Shown: positions 1 to 4,898, counted from the stretch's first letter. The stretch is 5,402 nucleotides of DNA from VGBK01 sp043810615 (GCA_043810615.1 JBDROA010000129.1:1-5402), one strand, 5' to 3'. The notes: generated from the sequence alone by a model not told the origin. Numbers and translations: made by a program.

Positions 1-363
1 GCCGCTGGTGCCCACGTCGACCAGTCGGATGCCCCGCTCGGCCAGCGCCGCGGCGCGGGCGAGGTCGTCCTGGTAGTAGGAGTTGCCGCCGTCGACGACG
101 ATGTCGCCGGCTTCGAGATGGGCGGCCATGTCGTCGATCACCCCTCCGGTGATCGACGCCGGAACCATCACCCAGACCACCCGGGGGGCCGGGAGCTTGG
201 CGGCCATGTCGGCGAGGCCGGCGGCGCCGACGGCACCTTCCGATGCAAGCCGGGTCACGGCTGCCCGATCGACGTCGAAGACAACGGTGCGGTGGCCGTC
301 GAGCAGCAGGCGCCGCACCAGGTTGGCGCCCATCCGGCCCAGTCCGATGATGCCGATGTCCAT
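1..363 (-). CDS. gnd: 6-phosphogluconate dehydrogenase, short (probably NAD-type) form, N-terminal part; truncated by window edge
   Basis: The enzyme oxidatively decarboxylates 6-phosphogluconate to ribulose 5-phosphate in the cytoplasmic pentose phosphate pathway. The 121 visible residues run off the left edge without a stop. Residues 3-12 hold the Rossmann dinucleotide loop (GLGRMG at 7-12). Strand two ends in VFDVD, with Asp30 where NADP-dependent enzymes usually carry Asn-Arg, which suggests NAD preference (inference). Then come VWVMVP (63-68), the family signature DGGNSYYQDD (91-100) and VDVGTSG (115-121), the start of the substrate-binding GTSGG motif. The GNSYYQDD form is typical of the short (about 300-residue) 6PGDH class. 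3-Hydroxyisobutyrate dehydrogenases share the fold but lack this signature. The ATG at 363 is preceded by GGGAGA (371-376) at 7 bases. The gene lies 120 bases downstream of the TerB-like gene on the same strand, and nothing else shows a functional link between the two. Confidence 0.93.
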   Translation of the reverse strand, partial: MDIGIIGLGRMGANLVRRLLLDGHRTVVFDVDRAAVTRLASEGAVGAAGLADMAAKLPAPRVVWVMVPASITGGVIDDMAAHLEAGDIVVDGGNSYYQDDLARAAALAERGIRLVDVGTSG

Positions 364-483
364 GTGTATGTCTCCCGGTTCGGGTGCGGGGTGCGGTCGG
401 GTGCGGATCGAGTCGAGTAGATCGTCCCATGCCGGGGCGGTGCCCGCGTGCCGCCGGGCGCCGGGACGGCGGCCCGTGTGTCG

Positions 484-747
484 TCAGACGGTCGCGGGAC
501 GGGGAATGCCGAGGCGGGCTCGCAGCGCCTCGATCTCGCCGGTGGTGGGTGGGTGGTGGGGATCGAGCCAGCGTCCCAGGGCTTCGTTACAGCCCACGTC
601 GACGCCCGGGTGGCGCAGCAGCGCCATGCACACGGCGGCAATCTCCAGGTCGGTGAGTTCGCCGTCCTCCCACACGGCGTCGATCAGCGGCAGCAGGGCG
701 GCGAGCCGCTCGTCGTCGAGGGTCTGCGTGAGTTCCAGGGTGGTCAT
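484..747 (-). CDS. Small TerB-like all-helical protein
   Basis: This is an 87-residue soluble protein with no signal peptide. It resembles the TerB-like helical fold: a long helix with LLPLIDAVWEDGELTDLEI (18-36), whose acidic DGELTDLE turn is characteristic, then a second helical region and WLDPHHPPT (60-68) leading into a last helix. From memory, the combination of a WxDGxLTxxEI turn and a WLDPxxPPT tail also occurs in an N-terminal TerB-like segment of some bacterial acyl-CoA oxidases. Here it stands alone, without the catalytic domain. TerB domains are linked to tellurite and stress responses and may bind metal, but no specific function can be assigned. The start at 747 was chosen over an in-frame ATG at 792 because GGAGG (758-762) sits 10 bases before it and the extra 15 residues are Gly/Ala/Arg-rich and non-conserved in character. 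A 108-base spacer with repeats separates it from ccdA. Confidence 0.75.
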   Translation of the reverse strand: MTTLELTQTLDDERLAALLPLIDAVWEDGELTDLEIAAVCMALLRHPGVDVGCNEALGRWLDPHHPPTTGEIEALRARLGIPRPATV

Positions 748-757
748 GATGTGGGTT

Positions 758-762
758 CCTCC
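758..762 (-). promoter_or_regulatory. Ribosome binding site of the TerB-like gene
   Basis: On the minus strand the sequence reads GGTGGAGGAA and lies 8-10 bases before the ATG at 747. It is a strong Shine-Dalgarno match and decides the start at 747 rather than the upstream in-frame ATG at 792, which would place the site inside the coding region. Confidence 0.7.
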
Positions 763-777
763 ACCCCGTGCAACACC

Positions 778-798
778 CCCGGGAGCGGCCACTCCGGG
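778..798 (-). other. Inverted repeat in the ccdA-TerB spacer
   Basis: CCCGGGAG (778-785) and CTCCGGG (792-798) can pair over 7 base pairs with one bulged G around a 6-base loop. It lies about 30 bases upstream of the TerB-like start. No U-tract follows. It could be a weak terminator, an operator or chance pairing in GC-rich DNA. Confidence 0.25.
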
Positions 799-827
799 AG
801 AGTGTCGGCTGTTGGACAGAGTGTCGG
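799..827. repeat. Pair of 10-bp direct repeats AGAGTGTCGG
   Basis: AGAGTGTCGG occurs at 799-808 and again at 818-827, identical in all ten bases, with a 19-base period and 9 bases between copies. On the minus strand, the direction of the TerB-like gene, it reads CCGACACTCT twice, centred 56 to 76 bases before the start codon. A spacing near two helical turns would put both copies on the same DNA face, as in many operators. No regulator gene is present in the window to pair it with. Confidence 0.5.
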
Positions 828-829
828 GA

Positions 830-853
830 CCGCCGGCGCCCCGGGCCCGGCGG
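830..853 (-). terminator. Candidate hairpin terminator after ccdA
   Basis: CCGCCGG (830-836) and CCGGCGG (847-853) form a perfect 7-bp all-GC stem with a 10-base loop. On the minus strand it begins 2 bases after the ccdA stop codon (856-858). There is no T-run after the stem, so it would be an atypical intrinsic terminator of the kind proposed for high-GC bacteria, or simply an attenuating or RNA-stabilising hairpin. The position right after the stop supports a 3'-end role. Confidence 0.4.
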
Positions 854-855
854 CG

Positions 856-1749
856 TCAACCGGCATCACGCTCCGCTCCAACCGACGGGCCGTCCCCCGG
901 GGAGGCCTCCACCTCGTCGCGGCGGATCACCGCCAGGATCGCAGCCAGGATGAGTGCGCCGAGCCCCACGCCCCAGACCAGCGGGTGGTCCCCGATCACC
1001 TGCAGGGCCCGCTGCGACAGGTCCTCGATGAAGCGGAAGGGCCCCGAGCCGCTCAGGGCGGTGGCGCCACTCGACAGGTTGGTCCCCCAGAACCAGACGA
1101 TGTAGGCGCCGGCGGCGATGAGGATGCCGGCGGCGATCCGGTTGATGAACCGTGCCGAACGGCGCAGGAGGCTCACCAGACGCTGCCGTCCGAATCCGAC
1201 GGCGATCGTGACGCCCACCAGCAGCATCGACATGCCCGCCCCGTACACCAGGAAGGTGACCACACCGGAGAGGAGGTCGGTGCGCTGGGCCTGGAGCGCC
1301 ACCACCGACAGGAACACGGGCAGCGTGCACGAGAGCGATGCCACTGCGTAGGAGACCCCGAACCCGAAGATGCCCGCAGAGCCCCGTCCCTTCCCCGCCC
1401 GCCCGACCCGGGGGATCCGAACGGCGAGTTCGAAGCCTGCCAGCATGGCGATTCCCAACCCGATGACGATCACGCCCACCGCCAGCGCCAGCCAGGGGAT
1501 GTAATCGGTGACCGCCTGGAACCCGGCGGCGATCAACGCCCCGGTGATGCCGAACACCGCCAGGAAGGAGAGGGAGACGACCCCCCCGACGATCAGCGCC
1601 CGTCGCAGGGCGGCAACCCGGGTCTCGGGGGCGTCCCCTCCGGTCCCGACGAAGTAGGAGAGGTAGGCGGGGAGCATGGCGAACCCGCAGGGGTTCACCG
1701 TGGCCACGAGCCCCGCACTGAAGGCGAGGGCGAGGGGTGCATCGATCAT
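856..1749 (-). CDS. ccdA: CcdA-type cytochrome c biogenesis / thiol-disulfide transporter membrane protein
   Basis: This 297-residue integral membrane protein belongs to the CcdA/DsbD transmembrane family, which carries electrons from cytoplasmic thioredoxin across the membrane to extracytoplasmic thiol proteins. Hydrophobic segments lie near residues 6-34, 51-79, 85-107, 128-152, 160-186, 201-222 and 255-275. The first holds the family motif NPCGFAMLPAYL (Cys21) and the fourth holds SLSCTLPVFL (Cys141). These are the only two cysteines and match the conserved redox pair. Residues 223-250 form a hydrophilic loop before the extra last helix, and the C-terminus is charged. The start overlaps the stop of the upstream thioredoxin-like gene (ATGA, 1746-1749), and no Shine-Dalgarno is visible before it, so translational coupling is likely. 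No haem-ligation partner (ResB/ResC) is present, so the role may be cytochrome c maturation or general extracytoplasmic thiol reduction. The family call is firm and the pathway is inferred. Confidence 0.93.
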   Translation of the reverse strand: MIDAPLALAFSAGLVATVNPCGFAMLPAYLSYFVGTGGDAPETRVAALRRALIVGGVVSLSFLAVFGITGALIAAGFQAVTDYIPWLALAVGVIVIGLGIAMLAGFELAVRIPRVGRAGKGRGSAGIFGFGVSYAVASLSCTLPVFLSVVALQAQRTDLLSGVVTFLVYGAGMSMLLVGVTIAVGFGRQRLVSLLRRSARFINRIAAGILIAAGAYIVWFWGTNLSSGATALSGSGPFRFIEDLSQRALQVIGDHPLVWGVGLGALILAAILAVIRRDEVEASPGDGPSVGAERDAG

Positions 1750-2303
1750 GGCAGCAGGTGCTCGGTGATCAGGCCGGTCAGTTGCCCCTCGGTGAGGGGG
1801 CCGTTGTGGGTGTGGGCGATCGAGCCGTCGGGGGAGATGAACACCGTGAAGGGCATGCCGAGGCCGCCGAGAGCGGTGTAGAGGTCACCCCGGAGGTCCT
1901 CGGCGAGATCGAACAGGACCCCGGTGTCCTCGACCAGTTCGAGGGCACTGGTGCGGTCGTCCTGCAGGTTCATCCCCAGGAACTCGACCCGGTCGCCCAG
2001 CGACTGCTGGACCGGACGGAAGGCGGCCGACATCTCGGCGACGCACGACGGGCACCAGGATGCCCAGAAGTTGACGACGAGCGGCATCCCGCGGTAGTCG
2101 GCGAGGGTGGCCGGCGATCCGTCGAAGCGCTCGAAGGCCACCGACGGGGCTTGCGGGGCGTCGGCGGCCCTTTCGTCCCCCCCGGCGGCGGTGACCACGC
2201 CGAGGGCGATCGCCGCCGCGGCGGTTACCGCCGCCAGCGTCCAGGACGTCGCCTTGCGGCGCCGGGTGCGGCCGACGGGGGGAGCGGAACGGTGGGTGGC
2301 CAT
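1746..2303 (-). CDS. Membrane-anchored TlpA/ResA-like thioredoxin-fold oxidoreductase
   Basis: The 185-residue protein reduces or exchanges disulfides outside the cytoplasmic membrane. An N-terminus with several Arg/Lys residues (up to 17) precedes a hydrophobic segment at about 20-40, which acts as an uncleaved anchor or signal peptide; no lipobox Cys is present. The thioredoxin domain follows: the FxxFDGSPATLADYRG entry region (57-72), VVNFWASWCPSC with the CPSC redox centre at Cys84 and Cys87, and GMPFTVFI with the cis-proline at Pro151. The strand and Gly around FISPDG (155-160) are typical of TlpA/ResA. The start at 2303 has GGAGG (2309-2313) 5 bases upstream. The stop overlaps the start of ccdA, whose product is the expected electron donor, so the pair forms one extracytoplasmic reducing system. 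The substrate (apocytochrome c or another thiol protein) cannot be told from sequence. Confidence 0.92.
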   Translation of the reverse strand: MATHRSAPPVGRTRRRKATSWTLAAVTAAAAIALGVVTAAGGDERAADAPQAPSVAFERFDGSPATLADYRGMPLVVNFWASWCPSCVAEMSAAFRPVQQSLGDRVEFLGMNLQDDRTSALELVEDTGVLFDLAEDLRGDLYTALGGLGMPFTVFISPDGSIAHTHNGPLTEGQLTGLITEHLLP

Positions 2304-2347
2304 GGCTGCCTCCGGGGAATCGGACTCTCTTGCTCCTCGTCAACCGG

Positions 2348-2420
2348 GCCGCCCCCCGCCTGCTGCCCGGAGTGTCATCGACCCGACAGGGTGGCTCCCG
2401 GCGGGCAGCGGGGGGCCGGC
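2348..2420 (-). terminator. Large GC-rich inverted repeat between the DUF427 gene and the TlpA-like gene
   Basis: GCCCCCCGC (2351-2359) pairs perfectly with GCGGGGGGC (2408-2416), 9 bp. The stem extends inward through TGCCC (2364-2368) with GGGCA (2403-2407) after a 4-base bulge, and outward through GCC (2348-2350) with GGC (2418-2420) past one bulged base. It fills the middle of the 142-base spacer between two minus-strand genes, so it plausibly ends the AhpD-like/DUF427 transcript. It has no U-tract. A role as a protein-binding site or leader structure of the TlpA-like gene is also possible. Confidence 0.4.
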
Positions 2421-2445
2421 GCTCTCGCAGGCAAAGCCCTGGGGC

Positions 2446-2775
2446 TCAGACGGCGGGGCCGACGTCGACGCCCCTCCAGAACGCCACATGCCCGGCGATG
2501 GCGGCGGCGGCCCGGGTGGGCGACTGGTAGCTCCACGCTGCCGCCGGGAGGCGGCGGTCGCCGTCGACGACGTCGAAGTAGGTGGCGACGCCCTTCCACG
2601 GGCACACACTGGTTTGGTCCGACGGGACGAGCCGGTCCCACTCGACGGTGCCGGGAGGGAAGTACTCGCGGCCGTCCACCAGGGTGGTCGATGGGGACTC
2701 GGCGAGCGTGGCGTCACCCCAGGCGGCCCGGCGGGGACGGGCGGTGGAGGGTCGGAACAGGTGGGCGAGTGCCAT
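2446..2775 (-). CDS. Single-domain DUF427 protein
   Basis: This 109-residue soluble protein is a complete single DUF427 domain (Pfam PF04248), the usual size for the family. Visible family features are VDGREYFPPGTVEWDRL (about 33-49), SDQTSVCPWKGVATYFDVV (52-70), containing the conserved C-P-W/Y-K-G loop, and AWSYQSPT (79-86) before AAIAGHVAFW (91-100), the conserved C-terminal helix and strand. The family is a small mostly-beta fold with no firmly established activity; the CPxKG loop looks like a functional site. The start at 2775 has AGGAGG at 2783-2788, 7 bases upstream. The 48 extra in-frame residues of the longer reading frame to 2919 are antisense to the end of the AhpD-like gene and were excluded. 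The gene begins 2 bases after the stop of the AhpD-like gene, so the two are co-transcribed and probably translationally coupled. The function is unknown. Confidence 0.9.
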   Translation of the reverse strand: MALAHLFRPSTARPRRAAWGDATLAESPSTTLVDGREYFPPGTVEWDRLVPSDQTSVCPWKGVATYFDVVDGDRRLPAAAWSYQSPTRAAAAIAGHVAFWRGVDVGPAV

Positions 2776-2777
2776 GG

Positions 2778-3344
2778 TTATCCCTCCTTCACGAAACGCG
2801 GGGCGATCGGCGGCGCCGGGGGAAGGTCCATCTCCGTTTCGACGAGGTGGTTGAAGTAGTTGGTGAAGATGGTGCGGACGACCTCGGCATACGCCTCGAG
2901 GAGTTGCTCCTCGCTCCATCCGGCCGCCAGTGCTGTCTCCCAGGTGGCGCCGTCGACATGGCCGCGCCGCTCGGCGATCTCCCTGGAGAGGCGGAGCAGG
3001 GCAGTGAGGTCGGGGCGGCCGGTGACGAACCCCCGTCGGATCTCGATGGTCTCTTCGACCGTGAACCCGGTCGCCCGTGCGGCGCCGGTGTACGCCGACT
3101 GGCAGTAGTCGCAGTCGTTGACCGCCGCCACCGTCAGGTGGATGGCTTGACGGACCTGTTCACCGAGGGAGGACCTCTCCGCCAGGAGGCGTTCGATGGA
3201 GGTGTAGAGGTCGAGGAGCAGCGGCGAGTGCGCCATCGCCCCGTGGATGTTGAGGACTCGGCCGGCTTTGGCGGCGACGGCCTCGAGAGCCGGACGGCTC
3301 GGGGCGGGGGCCGTGAGGACGGAGTGGATGGGGACGCGGGTCAT
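2778..3344 (-). CDS. AhpD-like / carboxymuconolactone decarboxylase family protein
   Basis: The 188-residue, mostly helical cytoplasmic protein has the CMD/AhpD signature AAVNDCDYCQSAYT (73-86), with a CxxC redox pair at Cys78 and Cys81. AhpD-type proteins are thiol-dependent peroxidases or reductants of peroxiredoxins. In classical AhpD the CxxC pair works with a Glu 12 residues before the first Cys and a His 4 residues after the second. Here those positions read Gln66 and Tyr85, so the proton relay appears altered. A second helical part (112-170, with LLRLSREIAERRG and EVVRTIFTNYFNHLVETE) matches the C-terminal helices of uncharacterised peroxidase-related CMD proteins. The start at 3344 is preceded by GAGGTGA (3355-3361) at 10 bases; upstream in-frame sequence is antisense to the divergent gene and not protein-like. 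It is the first gene of a pair with DUF427. The exact substrate is unknown. Confidence 0.87.
   Translation of the reverse strand: MTRVPIHSVLTAPAPSRPALEAVAAKAGRVLNIHGAMAHSPLLLDLYTSIERLLAERSSLGEQVRQAIHLTVAAVNDCDYCQSAYTGAARATGFTVEETIEIRRGFVTGRPDLTALLRLSREIAERRGHVDGATWETALAAGWSEEQLLEAYAEVVRTIFTNYFNHLVETEMDLPPAPPIAPRFVKEG
2783..2788 (-). promoter_or_regulatory. Ribosome binding site of the single-domain DUF427 gene
   Basis: A perfect AGGAGG lies 7 bases before the ATG at 2775, embedded in the last codons of the preceding AhpD-like gene. It decides the start of the DUF427 gene and shows the intergenic spacing is effectively zero. Confidence 0.8.
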
Positions 3345-3581
3345 GACGGTGATGTCACCTCTCTGGGATGCGGTAGGGCGTTGCACATCGACCCCAACCT
3401 CGCGGGCCGCCGGATCATGGAGGTATGACGGGAAGCCGACAATCGGCCGCCATCGGAACGGGCCGGTTCGCTCGTCGTCAGTGTCGGCAGTCCGACGTTG
3501 GCGCCGGACCCGAGCAGCGGCCGGGGTTGCACCTGCATGCCGGCCGGTAGCGGCCGGACCCCTGCGAGGAGGAGTGCGCTC
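3345..3581. promoter_or_regulatory. Divergent intergenic region
   Basis: These 237 bases separate two divergent starts (minus strand at 3344, plus strand at 3582), so they must hold at least two promoters. I could not find convincing -35/-10 boxes on either strand. The region contains a small hairpin, GTCGG (3483-3487) with CCGAC (3492-3496), and three copies of CGGCCGG at 3518-3524, 3541-3547 and 3551-3557. The last two lie inside an inverted repeat CCGGCC (3540-3545) / GGCCGG (3552-3557) immediately before the ribosome binding site of the plus-strand gene. A 41-codon reading frame starting at 3425 has GGAGGT directly touching its ATG, which is too close for initiation, and it was not called. 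Confidence 0.45.
3567..3572 (+). promoter_or_regulatory. Ribosome binding site of the small membrane protein gene
   Basis: AGGAGG lies 9 bases before the ATG at 3582. It decides this start over an in-frame ATG at 3498 that lacks any Shine-Dalgarno and would add 28 Gly/Pro/Arg-rich residues unlike the membrane protein that follows. Confidence 0.7.
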
Positions 3582-3926
3582 ATGGCGAGTTGGATCGACC
3601 GCAACGGGGCCGCGGTGACGGCCGGCTTCGCCGCCGTCTGGCTGGTCGCGGCATGGCTCGTCGACGACACGACCTTCCATCTCGGCCCGGTGCTGGTCGC
3701 CGGAGCGGCGCCTTTTCTCGCCACGAGACGGCGTCTGAACGCCTGGGCATTCGGTCTGGGAGCGGCGGTGCTGGTGGGTGTGGTCCTCCTGGCGGCCGGC
3801 CGGCTCGACGGCCCGTCCCTGCTCCCGTGGGGCGGGGCGCTCCTCGAGACGGTGGTGGGTGCGGTGGCGGGAGGCCTGGCCGGGCTGGTGGGGGGCGCCC
3901 GGTTCCCGGCGGGCAGGGGTTCGTGA
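3582..3926 (+). CDS. Small hydrophobic membrane protein of unknown function
   Basis: I do not recognise the family of this 114-residue protein. It has about four hydrophobic stretches, near residues 9-27, 31-48, 53-73 and 80-105, rich in Ala, Gly, Leu and Val. A basic cluster RRR (49-51) sits between the second and third, with single charges in the other loops (DD at 28-29, RLD at 74-76). The start has a good AGGAGG. It is the only plus-strand gene, divergent from the AhpD-like gene and convergent with the two-domain DUF427 gene, so it is its own transcription unit. There is no catalytic motif. The C-terminus ends abruptly in ARFPAGRGS, while an adjacent frame continues with a hydrophobic-plus-basic tail up to 4023, so a frameshift near 3900-3924 is possible. 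I infer a real gene from the ribosome binding site, the hydrophobic pattern and the lack of any better alternative in this stretch. Confidence 0.65.
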   Translation: MASWIDRNGAAVTAGFAAVWLVAAWLVDDTTFHLGPVLVAGAAPFLATRRRLNAWAFGLGAAVLVGVVLLAAGRLDGPSLLPWGGALLETVVGAVAGGLAGLVGGARFPAGRGS

Positions 3927-4038
3927 TCGAGCGGGCCGTCTCTGGCGCTACCCGGACGTCGTCGCCGCGGCAGTGACGGCGATCACCGCACTGTGGCGTG
4001 GGGTGCGCCGCCGCCGTGGGTGACCGGGCGATGCCCCA

Positions 4039-4779
4039 TTATCGCCGAGGCGGCCGCTCCCACCGCTCGCCGTCCACGAACACGTCGACCCGGTCGTCGT
4101 AGAAGGCGAGCAGCCCGGCGATCCCCGCCGCCTCGGCGGCCGGGAAGGGATAGGTCCAGATCACGTCCTCGTGGAGGACCCCGTTCACCTCGACGCTGTG
4201 GTACGAGGCCGTCCCCTTGTAGGGGCAGCGGGTGGTCGTGGTGCCGGGACGGAGCAGGTCGGGGCGCACGTCGGTCTTGGGCAGGTAGAAGCGCACCGGG
4301 AGCCCGGTCTCGAACAGGAGCGTCGGCCGGGTGCTGTCGGCGACGGTGACCCCGTCGATTTCGACCCGGACGTGGCGTGAGCTGCGCAGCACGTCGACCC
4401 GGGTGTACGGATCCCGGGCGTGGACGTAGACCTCCTCGTTTTCCTCGAACCAGTGGTCCATGGCGTCCCAGTCGAAGGCGATGTGGCCGCGGATCTCCTC
4501 GATGGGAGAATCGGGATGCCGGTAGGCGGCGTCGGGGGCCGAGGCGCCTCCGGCCGACACGGTGTAGCGCACCGCCTCGCCCCGGCTGGGAGACCGGGAC
4601 GAACCGGTCTGCGCCAGGAACTCGGTGCGGACGTCGCCGATCGGGAGGTAGTACACCGGGTAGTGCGGCTTCTCCCACACCAGGAGCGGGGCCGTGGTGT
4701 CGGCGACCATCTGGCCGCCGAACGCCACCCGGATTCGCTTGCTGCCCGGTTCCACCCGGACCCTGCCTCGGCTGCTCAT
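4039..4779 (-). CDS. Two-domain (tandem) DUF427 protein
   Basis: This 246-residue soluble protein is made of two DUF427 (PF04248) domains. Domain 1 spans about 14-108 and domain 2 about 134-240, joined by HARDPYTRVDVLRSSRHVRV (120-139), a linker style usual for actinobacterial tandem DUF427 proteins. Both domains carry the entry strand pattern (VADTTAPLLVWE 25-36; VADSTRPTLLFE 146-157) followed by Y-L-P plus an acidic residue and Val-Arg (YYLPIGDVR; FYLPKTDVR). Only domain 2 has the intact loop TTTRCPYKGTASYHS (181-195). In domain 1 this reads SSRSPSRGEAVRYTV (60-74), without Cys or Lys, so it is probably structural. Both end with the GHIAF/GLLAFY strand. The start at 4779 has AGGAG at 4787-4791. 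Activity is unknown. It follows the DUF3179 gene on the same strand after 119 bases and may or may not be co-transcribed with it. Confidence 0.92.
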   Translation of the reverse strand: MSSRGRVRVEPGSKRIRVAFGGQMVADTTAPLLVWEKPHYPVYYLPIGDVRTEFLAQTGSSRSPSRGEAVRYTVSAGGASAPDAAYRHPDSPIEEIRGHIAFDWDAMDHWFEENEEVYVHARDPYTRVDVLRSSRHVRVEIDGVTVADSTRPTLLFETGLPVRFYLPKTDVRPDLLRPGTTTTRCPYKGTASYHSVEVNGVLHEDVIWTYPFPAAEAAGIAGLLAFYDDRVDVFVDGERWERPPRR

Positions 4780-4786
4780 AGATGTG

Positions 4787-4791
4787 CTCCT
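4787..4791 (-). promoter_or_regulatory. Ribosome binding site of the two-domain DUF427 gene
   Basis: GAGAGGAG reads toward the ATG at 4779, with 7 bases between AGGAG and the start codon. It decides this start; longer in-frame extension to 5199 would run antisense-like through the end of the DUF3179 gene and is rich in Arg/His/Pro. Confidence 0.75.
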
Positions 4792-4833
4792 CTCGGGTGG
4801 GGTGCGCCGTTCGGCCCCACGGGTCTGGTCGGG

Positions 4834-4845
4834 GACCCCGGGGTC
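4834..4845. repeat. Perfect 12-bp palindrome GACCCCGGGGTC
   Basis: The twelve bases equal their own reverse complement. It lies in the 119-base spacer between the DUF3179 stop and the two-domain DUF427 start, 55-66 bases before that start. A dimeric regulator could bind here, but no loop bases are available for an RNA hairpin from the palindrome alone, and chance occurrence in GC-rich DNA is possible. Confidence 0.35.
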
Positions 4846-4848
4846 GAG

Positions 4849-4877
4849 CCCGGCGGCGGCGCCTCCCGGCGGCGGCG
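4849..4877. repeat. Pair of 13-bp direct repeats CCCGGCGGCGGCG
   Basis: CCCGGCGGCGGCG occurs at 4849-4861 and 4865-4877, identical, with a 16-base period and 3 bases between copies. The unit is itself a short CGG run, so slippage during replication is a simple explanation. It sits 22 bases downstream of the DUF3179 stop codon. Confidence 0.45.
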
Positions 4878-4898
4878 ACCGGAAGGCGGCTGCGCCTG

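Noticed and set aside
450..473. Hairpin GCCGCC/GGCGGC as a terminator between the TerB-like and 6PGDH genes
   Set aside because: The 6-bp stem has a 12-base loop and no U-tract, and pairing of this length is expected by chance in such GC-rich DNA.
83..1105. Plus-strand open frame of 340 codons
   Set aside because: It runs antisense through the 6PGDH and TerB-like genes and into ccdA. It is Ser/Arg/Pro-rich with no motif.
448..1881. Long plus-strand open frame of 477 codons
   Set aside because: It is antisense to the TerB-like and ccdA genes, rich in Gly, Asp, His, Pro and Gln, with no recognisable domain. It results from codon bias on the opposite strand.
2315..2343. TTGACG as a -35 box for the TlpA-like gene
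   Set aside because: TTGACG reads on the minus strand at 2338-2343, but at 16-18 bases downstream there is only GATTCC/ATTCCC, no TAnnnT-like box, and the transcript start would fall on the ribosome binding site.
1737..3428. Long plus-strand open frame of 563 codons
   Set aside because: It is antisense to the TlpA-like, DUF427 and AhpD-like genes. Its translation is Gly/Arg/Asp-rich low-complexity sequence with no family motifs and no ribosome binding site. Such frames are common opposite GC-rich genes.
3345..3680. N-terminal extension of the AhpD-like protein to an ATG at 3680
   Set aside because: The extra 112 residues are Arg/Thr/Pro-rich and partly antisense to the divergent membrane protein gene. 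A suitable ribosome binding site exists only for the start at 3344.
4026..4036. Hairpin GGGC-GAT-GCCC between the convergent genes as a bidirectional terminator
   Set aside because: The stem is only 4 bp with a 3-base loop and no convincing T-run on either side.
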